From an uncultured Nitrosomonadales bacterium (GTDB lineage Bacteria; Pseudomonadota; Gammaproteobacteria; Burkholderiales; Gallionellaceae): a DNA stretch of 5,473 nt. The stretch is from contig CAIZNF010000469.1 in assembly GCA_903934275.1 (NCBI GenBank), positions 1-5,473 on the forward strand, read 5' to 3'. Positions within the stretch are counted from its first letter, which is position 1; each line of letters starts with the position of its first letter. The notes beneath the pieces are model-generated. The model was not told where the DNA came from. It ran no database searches and was given only the letters and a program-made list of their open reading frames with translations. The translations under genes were made by a program, and so were the position numbers. This document shows, in pieces, positions 1-4,067 of this stretch.

Positions 1-352
1 ACTGACTGTCGATGATTCCGCCTCCATCCGGCAAATGGTGGCGTTCACTTTGAAATCTGCTGGATACACCGTTATCGAGGCGGTTGATGGGCAGGATGGA
101 TTGGATAAGGCCAAAGCCAATGCGGCCAATATGGTGCTTACCGACCAGAATATGCCAAAAATGGACGGGCTGACTTTGATTAAAGCCCTGCGCGCGCTGC
201 CGCAATACAGGACTGTTCCGATCCTGATGTTGACTACCGAATCCAGCGATGCCATGAAGGCGCAAGGCAAAGCATCGGGTGCCACCGGTTGGCTGGTAAA
301 ACCGTTCGACCCGCAGAAATTGCTGGAGGTTGTAAAAAAAGTGGTTGGGTGA
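1..352 (+). CDS. cheY: CheY-type single-domain response regulator (5' partial)
   Basis: This is a receiver-domain protein that takes phosphate from CheA and, in its phosphorylated form, signals to the flagellar motor or another output. The reading frame runs from base 2 with no start codon; 116 codons are visible, so only about 5 N-terminal residues are missing from the usual ~121. The first visible residues, LTVDDS, hold the acidic pair that binds Mg2+. The phosphoacceptor Asp is at 143-145 in TDQNMP. The conserved Thr is at 233-235 in LMLTTES, and the invariant Lys is at 299-301 in LVKPF. There is no output domain, as expected for CheY. The position matching E. coli Tyr106 is Trp (290-292), a variant I recall from other CheY-like proteins. 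An internal ATG at 35 is too late to be the start because it would remove the DD motif. cheA follows downstream, originally perhaps only 16 bp away. Family assignment is secure; which CheY paralogue this is cannot be told. Confidence 0.95.
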   Translation, partial: LTVDDSASIRQMVAFTLKSAGYTVIEAVDGQDGLDKAKANAANMVLTDQNMPKMDGLTLIKALRALPQYRTVPILMLTTESSDAMKAQGKASGATGWLVKPFDPQKLLEVVKKVVG

Positions 353-358
353 ATATAT

Positions 359-389
359 GGAAAAGCCAATGTCCATTGACACAAGCCAG
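359..389 (+). repeat. Duplicated cheA start region, upstream (decayed) copy
   Basis: These 31 bases match 579-609 with three mismatches, at an offset of exactly 220 bp. The copy includes the purine-rich segment before the start, the ATG (369-371) and codons for MSIDTSQ, against MSIDMSQ in the intact gene. It lies 16 bp after the cheY stop, the spacing expected of an ancestral cheY-cheA operon. After base 389 the similarity ends and the inverted-repeat element begins. Translation from this ATG would give a 53-residue peptide ending at the TAG at 528-530, which is mostly read-through of repeat DNA and probably has no function. I infer that this is a remnant of the original cheA start or one half of an insertion-associated duplication. 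Confidence 0.8.
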
Positions 390-392
390 CGC

Positions 393-501
393 GTAGGTTG
401 GGCAAAGCGTAGCGTGCCCAACATCAATGCGGGGAAGTTTTTGTCTTGGCATCCGAATGAAGTCTTCGTTTGTTGGGCACGCTACGCTTTGCCCAACCTA
501 C
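393..501. mobile_element. REPIN-like inverted pair: two 31-bp REP-type palindromes
   Basis: The left arm 393-423 and the right arm 471-501 are perfect reverse complements over 31 bp, separated by 47 bp. Each arm is itself a palindrome: GTTGGGCA (397-404) pairs with TGCCCAAC (415-422), and the GTAG at 393-396 touches the stem. The right arm mirrors this and ends in CTAC (498-501). A GTAG foot on a short hairpin, in inverted pairs, is the known design of REP/REPIN elements processed by RAYT nucleases. Similar GTAGGTTGGGC palindromes are, as I recall, common in proteobacterial and cyanobacterial intergenic regions. No transposase is encoded, so it would be non-autonomous. It separates cheY from cheA, and the RNA could fold into one very long hairpin. 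Confidence 0.85.
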
Positions 502-515
502 AGAAAGACGGCTCA

Positions 516-540
516 CCATGTCGGGCATAGCCTGACCTAC
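516..540 (-). repeat. Solitary REP-like palindrome, copy of the one at 2909-2933
   Basis: The reverse complement of this 25-bp stretch matches 2909-2933 at 23 of 25 positions. GTCGGGC (520-526) pairs with GCCTGAC (530-536) around an ATA loop with one G-T pair, and CTAC (537-540) follows the stem directly. It is therefore a GTAG-footed REP-like unit in minus orientation, lying just after the right arm of the inverted pair. Confidence 0.7.
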
Positions 541-576
541 GTTAAAACCCGACAAAAATTTTTCACATATCACTCT

Positions 577-589
577 AGGGAAAAGCCAA
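577..589 (+). promoter_or_regulatory. cheA ribosome binding site that fixes the start
   Basis: AGGGA (577-581) sits 7 bases before the ATG at 589-591. The decayed upstream copy has ATGGA at the matching place and so has a weaker site. This, together with the family-typical N-terminus MSIDMSQFYQ, supports 589 over the in-frame ATG at 427, whose extra 54 codons would cross the inverted repeat. Confidence 0.7.
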
Positions 590-2775
590 TGTCCATCGAC
601 ATGAGCCAGTTTTATCAGGTGTTCTTCGAGGAGTCAGCAGAGCATCTCGATAGCATGGAAAGTTTGCTGCTTGCGCTTGATCTCGATGCGCCGGATCCGG
701 ATCAGCTAAACGCCATTTTCCGTTCGGCACATTCCATTAAAGGCGGCAGCGGCACATTCGGTTTTAACGATATGACCGAAGTGACGCACATTCTCGAAAC
801 TCTGCTGGATGGCATCCGCAAAAATGAAATCGCCATTACCGCCGACATGGTGGATGCCTTTCTGCAAGCGGGCGATGTGCTGAAAGGTTTGCTGGAAGCG
901 CACCAGAATGGCACCATCGCAGACCCGGCTCCGTCCGTCGAAATACGCGCCAGACTGGCGCAACTGACCGCTAAAGGAACTCAGCTTGGCGGGGGAGGAC
1001 AGGCCGAAACTGCAGCGGCAACTACATCCGCCCCTGCACCACAAACAGCAGAAGCAGCGCACCCTTCCGTGCAGCATGTTTATCAAATCAAGTTCGATAA
1101 ATCGCCCGCCATATTCCCCAAAAAAACCGACCTCACCAATCTGCTGGAAGACTTGAGCAATATCGGAAAAATTGAAAATCAAAAAATTGGCGGAAAATCG
1201 GTCACGCTATCGCTGACCAGCTACGCATCCGAAGAAGACTTGCGCGAAAACTTCTCGTTCTTTTTGGAACCGGAACAACTGACCATCACATTGATTAGCG
1301 ATCATGTGGCGGAGGACAAAGGACAGAAGGCAGAGGGCAAAACCTCCAGTTCCGAAGATGATCTGGGTTATGGTTTTTTTGTGGAGCCGGAAGAGCTTCA
1401 GGCGGCGGCGGAAAACGCGCAGGGTTACGGTTTTTTTGTCGAGCCGGAAGTGCTCAAGTCCGAAGTTGAGAATGCGCAGGGCTACGGTTTCTTCGTTGAT
1501 GTGGAAGATAAAACAACGCAGCCAACCCCGGTAGCGACTGCTCAGGCTGAAGAAGAAGTGCCGCACCGCCGCGCCGCTGATCGGGGCGCGCCAGCCGCAG
1601 GCGCGCCAGCTGCCGAAACCTCGATCCGCGTCAGCGTGGAAAAAGTTGACCAGATGATCAACCTGGTTGGCGAGCTGGTGATTACCCAATCCATGCTGGC
1701 GGAAATCGCCTCGCATTTAGATCCAGTATTGAACGAACCGTTGATCAACGGGTTGGCGCAACTCGAACTCAACACCCGTGAATTGCAGGAAGCCGTGATG
1801 TCGGTGCGCATGATGCCGATCAATTTCGTATTCAGCCGTTTCCCCCGCCTGGTGCGCGATCTGGCCGGAAAACTCGACAAAAAAGTGCAGCTCAAAATGA
1901 TCGGCGAAGGTACCGAGCTGGACAAGGGGCTGATCGAAAAAATCAGCGACCCGCTCACCCATCTGGTGCGCAACAGCCTCGACCACGGTGTCGAAATGCC
2001 GGAAGACCGCATCGCCAAGGGCAAAGACCCGCAAGGCACCATCACCCTGCGCGCCGCGCATCAGGGCGGCAATATCGTCATTCAGGTAATAGATGACGGT
2101 GGCGGTTTGAACCGCGACCGGATACTCGCCAAAGCCAAGGAAAAAGGCATAGCCTACAACGAAAATATCAGCGATGCAGATGTCTGGCTGATGATTTTTG
2201 CGCCCGGTTTTTCCACCGCCGCCGTGGTCACGGATGTATCCGGGCGCGGGGTCGGCATGGACGTGGTCAAGCGCAATATCGAAGGCATCGGCGGGCGCGT
2301 CGAAATCGCCTCCAAGCTGGGAGAAGGCAGCACCGTCACCATCCGCCTGCCGTTGACTCTGGCGATCCTGGATGGATTGTCCATCGCGGTGGGCGACCAG
2401 CTGTACATTGTCCCGCTCAGTTTCATCATTGAGTCGTTACAGCCCAAGGCCGAAGACATCAAGGAAATCAGCGGACAGGGGCAGGTGTTGCATGTGCGCG
2501 GCGAATATCTGCCGATCATCGCCCTGCATCAGGTATTCAATATCCAGACCAAAGTCACCGACCCGTCCAAAGGCATATTGGTGTTACTGGAAGCGGAAGG
2601 CAAAAAAATCGCATTGTTTGTGGACGACCTGGTCAGCCAGCATCAAGTGGTGATCAAGAGCCTCGAAACCAATTATCGAAAAGTGGTAGGCGTATCGGGT
2701 GCCACCATCATGGGCGACGGGCGAGTGGCGATGATTATGGACGTGGGCGCGCTGGTCAAGTTTGCGCAGGCGTAG
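589..2775 (+). CDS. cheA: Chemotaxis histidine kinase CheA
   Basis: This cytoplasmic kinase docks to receptors with CheW, autophosphorylates, and passes phosphate to CheY and CheB. It is 728 residues long. P1 (Hpt, about 1-108) has the phosphoacceptor His48 in AHSIKGG. A ferredoxin-like P2 domain (about 162-237) begins VYQIKFDKSPAIF. The linker at about 240-345 contains GYGFFV three times (260, 279, 298) with an exact 19-residue period, then an Ala/Pro-rich stretch. P3 dimerisation starts near 345 (SIRVSVEKVDQMINLVGELV). P4 (about 406-588) has the N box HLVRNSLDHG (458-467), G1 IDDGGGL (501-507), F box FAPGFS (537-542) and G2 GRGVGMDVV (552-560). P5, CheW-like, is 590-728. All catalytic motifs are intact. 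The gene is separated from cheY by 236 bp of inserted repeats, so it may be translated independently. The TAG stop is followed by more repeat DNA. Identity is very secure; the exact start is strongly supported. Confidence 0.97.
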   Translation: MSIDMSQFYQVFFEESAEHLDSMESLLLALDLDAPDPDQLNAIFRSAHSIKGGSGTFGFNDMTEVTHILETLLDGIRKNEIAITADMVDAFLQAGDVLKGLLEAHQNGTIADPAPSVEIRARLAQLTAKGTQLGGGGQAETAAATTSAPAPQTAEAAHPSVQHVYQIKFDKSPAIFPKKTDLTNLLEDLSNIGKIENQKIGGKSVTLSLTSYASEEDLRENFSFFLEPEQLTITLISDHVAEDKGQKAEGKTSSSEDDLGYGFFVEPEELQAAAENAQGYGFFVEPEVLKSEVENAQGYGFFVDVEDKTTQPTPVATAQAEEEVPHRRAADRGAPAAGAPAAETSIRVSVEKVDQMINLVGELVITQSMLAEIASHLDPVLNEPLINGLAQLELNTRELQEAVMSVRMMPINFVFSRFPRLVRDLAGKLDKKVQLKMIGEGTELDKGLIEKISDPLTHLVRNSLDHGVEMPEDRIAKGKDPQGTITLRAAHQGGNIVIQVIDDGGGLNRDRILAKAKEKGIAYNENISDADVWLMIFAPGFSTAAVVTDVSGRGVGMDVVKRNIEGIGGRVEIASKLGEGSTVTIRLPLTLAILDGLSIAVGDQLYIVPLSFIIESLQPKAEDIKEISGQGQVLHVRGEYLPIIALHQVFNIQTKVTDPSKGILVLLEAEGKKIALFVDDLVSQHQVVIKSLETNYRKVVGVSGATIMGDGRVAMIMDVGALVKFAQA
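1366..1497 (+). repeat. In-frame 57-bp tandem repeat in the CheA linker
   Basis: The motif GYGFFV starts at 1366, 1423 and 1480, giving two full 57-bp (19-residue) units and a partial third ending near 1497. Units one and two read GYGFFVEPE followed by an acidic/Ala-rich spacer; the second and third motifs are preceded by ENAQ, and the third continues as DVED. A related segment, FSFFLEPEQL, occurs at the end of the P2 domain (residues 222-231), so the linker motif may derive from it. The conservation of an aromatic core on a fixed spacing suggests a short binding motif, but the partner cannot be named. Confidence 0.85.
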
Positions 2776-2783
2776 GTGATTCG

Positions 2784-2798
2784 CAGGTTGGGCAAAGC
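2784..2798 (+). repeat. Fragment of the GTTGGGCAAAGC repeat
   Basis: These 15 bases (CAGGTTGGGCAAAGC) match the left arm at 395-409 except for a C in place of the T of its GTAG foot. The hairpin's returning strand is missing, so this looks like a broken or degenerate half-copy. It starts 8 bp after the cheA stop. Confidence 0.5.
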
Positions 2799-2816
2799 CT
2801 GTCCTGATGAAACAAC

Positions 2817-2864
2817 TAGCCATTCGACTAGGCTATCAAAAAACGATAGCCAAGTCGCTGGTTA
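2817..2864. repeat. 48-nt hairpin repeat, copy 1 (upstream of hicBA)
   Basis: The 5' arm 2817-2837 and the 3' arm 2845-2864 pair over about 18 positions around the loop AAAAAAC, with one A-A mismatch and a small 2x1 internal loop. A second copy lies at 3452-3499, the same length and orientation, with 40 of 48 bases identical. Differences at hairpin positions 10/40, 19/31 and 20/30 are compensatory, so the stem is kept while the sequence changes. No T-run follows the stem, so it is not an obvious intrinsic terminator. It has no GTAG foot and I do not recognise the family. Confidence 0.8.
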
Positions 2865-2908
2865 TGAGCCTGTCGGAGGGCGCAGGCGTAACAGGGGAGG
2901 CGGTTTTT

Positions 2909-2952
2909 GTAGGTCGGGCTCTGCCCGACATGGTGGGCAGAGCCCACCCTAC
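2909..2952. mobile_element. Back-to-back REP pair (REPIN/BIME-like) before hicB
   Basis: Two palindromes abut. In the first, GTAG (2909-2912) touches the stem GTCGGGC/GCCCGAC (2913-2919, 2923-2929, loop TCT). In the second, the stem GGTGGGC/GCCCACC (2932-2938, 2942-2948, loop AGA) is followed by CTAC (2949-2952). The halves 2909-2930 and 2931-2952 are reverse complements at 18 of 22 positions. The paired GTAG/CTAC feet with no spacer match the REP-doublet design. It ends 39 bp before the hicB start and could influence hicBA expression; no terminator T-run follows. Confidence 0.8.
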
Positions 2953-2991
2953 GGAACTACGCGCCGTGCCACTACATGATGTGGAGAAAGA

Positions 2992-3183
2992 ATGAGAGCG
3001 TTAAAATTTACTCACTGGCGGGACGATTTGTTCTTTATCGGTTATCTCAATGACTATCCAGAATATTGGACGCAGGGAGACAGCAAAGAAGAGCTTGCCG
3101 ACAATTTGAAAGAATTGCTGAGCGACATTGAGTCAGAGCAGGTTCCATACATCCGCAAGGTAGATGAATTGCTGGTGGCATGA
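2992..3183 (+). CDS. hicB: Short HicB-family antitoxin
   Basis: This is a 63-residue protein resembling the small HicB (UPF0150-type) antitoxins, which bind and block the HicA mRNA-targeting toxin. It reads as one compact alpha/beta unit: N-terminal strands (MRALKFTHW, then FFIGYLNDYPEYWTQG) and a helix beginning SKEELADNLKELL, ending IRKVDELLVA. Full-size HicB proteins have an added C-terminal HTH or ribbon-helix-helix DNA-binding domain. None is present here, and the protein ends cleanly rather than being cut off, so autorepression through HicB DNA binding is doubtful. The ribosome site GGAGA (2983-2987) is 4 bases before the ATG. The stop is immediately followed by the hicA ATG, so the two are probably translationally coupled, in antitoxin-first order. 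The pair interrupts a chemotaxis cluster and is bracketed by repeats, which suggests acquisition by transfer. Assignment is from remembered family pattern plus the partner gene. Confidence 0.85.
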   Translation: MRALKFTHWRDDLFFIGYLNDYPEYWTQGDSKEELADNLKELLSDIESEQVPYIRKVDELLVA

Positions 3184-3363
3184 ATGAAAAGGCGGGACTT
3201 AATTAAGCTACTTGAACAAATGGGATGTACTTTGATTCGCAATGGCGGGCGGCACGACTGGTACACTAATCAAGAAACCAAGCAGTCTCAGCCAGTACCA
3301 CGGCATAACGAAATTAACGAGAATCTGGCGAAGTCGATAATCAAGAAGTTGGGTAACGCATGA
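3184..3363 (+). CDS. hicA: HicA-family mRNA interferase toxin
   Basis: This is a 59-residue basic protein beginning MKRRDLIKLLEQMGCTLIR. It matches the HicA family, small double-stranded-RNA-binding-fold toxins that inhibit translation by cutting mRNA in a ribosome-independent way and are neutralised by HicB. The hallmark is GGRHDWY at residues 21-27, with the conserved catalytic His24 encoded at 3253-3255. The C-terminal half (PVPRHNEINENLAKSIIKKL) matches the usual final strand and helix. The length is normal for the family and no key residue is missing, so it is probably active. The ATG at 3184 starts directly after the hicB TGA with no gap, and GGTGG at 3174-3178 inside hicB could serve as its ribosome site. 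Its stop is followed by a repeat-bearing gap before cheW. Other HicA-fold partners are possible, but the HicB neighbour makes this reading firm. Confidence 0.9.
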   Translation: MKRRDLIKLLEQMGCTLIRNGGRHDWYTNQETKQSQPVPRHNEINENLAKSIIKKLGNA

Positions 3364-3393
3364 TTCGGGCCAGCCGGAAATAAGTGCAGATGC

Positions 3394-3419
3394 GTAGGTA
3401 GGGGCGAATTCATTCGCCC
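3394..3419 (+). repeat. GTAG-headed palindrome GGGCGAAT/ATTCGCCC
   Basis: GGGCGAAT (3402-3409) pairs perfectly with ATTCGCCC (3412-3419) around TC. GTAG lies at 3394-3397, four bases before the stem, so it fits the REP design less exactly than the others. Palindromes of this GGGGCGAATTCATTCGCCC type are, as I recall, frequent between genes in proteobacteria and cyanobacteria. The stem is followed by GAACATTTAAA rather than a T-run, so I do not call it a terminator. Confidence 0.7.
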
Positions 3420-3434
3420 GAACATTTAAATTGT

Positions 3435-3511
3435 GTGCGAATGGCGTTGCATAGCCATTCCACTAGGCTGCCAAAAGACGGCAACCAAGTGGCTGGTTAA
3501 TTCGCACCTAC
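3435..3511 (-). mobile_element. Long REP-like hairpin enclosing 48-nt repeat copy 2
   Basis: An outer stem GTGCGAAT (3435-3442) and ATTCGCAC (3500-3507) is directly followed by the foot CTAC (3508-3511). Enclosed is the second 48-nt hairpin (3452-3499), with arms 3452-3472 and 3480-3499 and loop AAAAGAC. Together with the GTAG palindrome at 3394 this makes a 118-bp unit with inverted GTAGGT/ACCTAC ends, like a small non-autonomous element. Copy 1 of the inner hairpin at 2817-2864 lacks the outer stem, so the inner hairpin may be a separate module. It lies 46 bp upstream of cheW. Confidence 0.75.
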
Positions 3512-3557
3512 ATGCAGGTTAAACGAATAACCATTAAACAACTAAAGGGAGGACACC

Positions 3558-4043
3558 ATGCAAACGAGCGAAGGAAAAGCGGTGAATAGCGAAAGCCGCG
3601 AGCTGTTGACTTTTACGCTGGGCAAAGAGGAATACGGCATCGACATCCTCAAGGTTCAGGAAATCCGTGGTTACGATGCTGTCACCACGATAGCCAATTC
3701 ACCCGACTTCATCAAAGGGGTGATTAACCTGCGCGGCATCATCGTGCCGATCATCGACATGCGCATCAAGTTCAATCTCGACAACGTGACCTACAACGAA
3801 CTCACCGTGGTCATCATCCTCAACGTCGCCAAGCGCGTGATGGGCATGGTGGTGGATGGCGTATCTGACGTGATCGCGCTGAGCGCCGACCAACTCAAAC
3901 CCGCACCGGAATTCAGCTCCTCGATGGACGCGCAGTACATCACAGGACTGGGCACCGTGGATGATCGCATGATTATCGTAATAGATATCGAAAAACTCAT
4001 GACCAGCCGCGACATGGACCTGGTAGAAGCGGTTGCGGCTTAA
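3558..4043 (+). CDS. cheW: Chemotaxis coupling protein CheW
   Basis: CheW is the cytoplasmic adaptor that joins receptors to the CheA P5 domain in signalling arrays. The protein has 161 residues, a normal length, and is a single CheW domain from about residue 15. Visible family features are [22 protein letters not shown] (residues 15-36), [16 protein letters not shown] (54-69, with the conserved Arg59-Gly60) and the C-terminal segment [21 protein letters not shown]. The start is well supported: AGGGAGGA at 3546-3552 lies 5-6 bases before the ATG, and the N-terminal extension is short. The gene sits 194 bp after hicA but only 24 bp before mcp, so cheW and mcp are probably co-transcribed. It is distant from cheA only because of the inserted hicBA and repeat DNA, by my reading. 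Confidence 0.96.
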   Translation: MQTSEGKAVNSESRELLTFTLGKEEYGIDILKVQEIRGYDAVTTIANSPDFIKGVINLRGIIVPIIDMRIKFNLDNVTYNELTVVIILNVAKRVMGMVVDGVSDVIALSADQLKPAPEFSSSMDAQYITGLGTVDDRMIIVIDIEKLMTSRDMDLVEAVAA

Positions 4044-4067
4044 CGATTTCACAAGAGGAGAAATAAA

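Noticed and set aside
427..588. In-frame upstream extension of cheA from the ATG at 427
   Set aside because: The 54 extra codons cross the right arm of the inverted repeat and the solitary REP and have no CheA-like character. The ATG at 589 has a ribosome site and the family-typical N-terminus.
541..588. A sigma-70 promoter in the AT-rich stretch before cheA
   Set aside because: No pair of recognisable -35 and -10 boxes at proper spacing could be defended by eye.
706..2519. Long minus-strand reading frames opposite cheA (for example 706-1182, 1207-1716, 1542-2045)
   Set aside because: They are antisense shadows of a fully intact CheA with every domain motif in the + frame; their translations show no family features.
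2772..2798. The cheA stop lying in a GTAG foot (2772-2775) as evidence that an insertion set the C-terminus
   Set aside because: No hairpin stem directly follows this GTAG, and the CheA P5 domain ends at a normal place, so the match may be chance.
2909..2960. Rho-independent terminator between cheA and hicB
   Set aside because: The GC-rich stems are strong, but no T-run follows on either strand at the right place. They fit the REP doublet design better.
2776..2995. Two small overlapping reading frames (2776-2979 and 2807-2995)
   Set aside because: Both run through the hairpin and REP pair, lack ribosome sites and recognisable protein features, and overlap each other.
3394..3440. Terminator after hicA
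   Set aside because: The palindrome is followed by GAACATTTAAA with no run of T, so termination is not supported.
2817..3511. Integron attC sites around hicBA, since toxin-antitoxin pairs are often gene cassettes
   Set aside because: The hairpin ends do not show the RYYYAAC/GTTRRRY core pair, and no integrase or second cassette is visible. The GTTAAAC at 3518-3524 has no matching partner.
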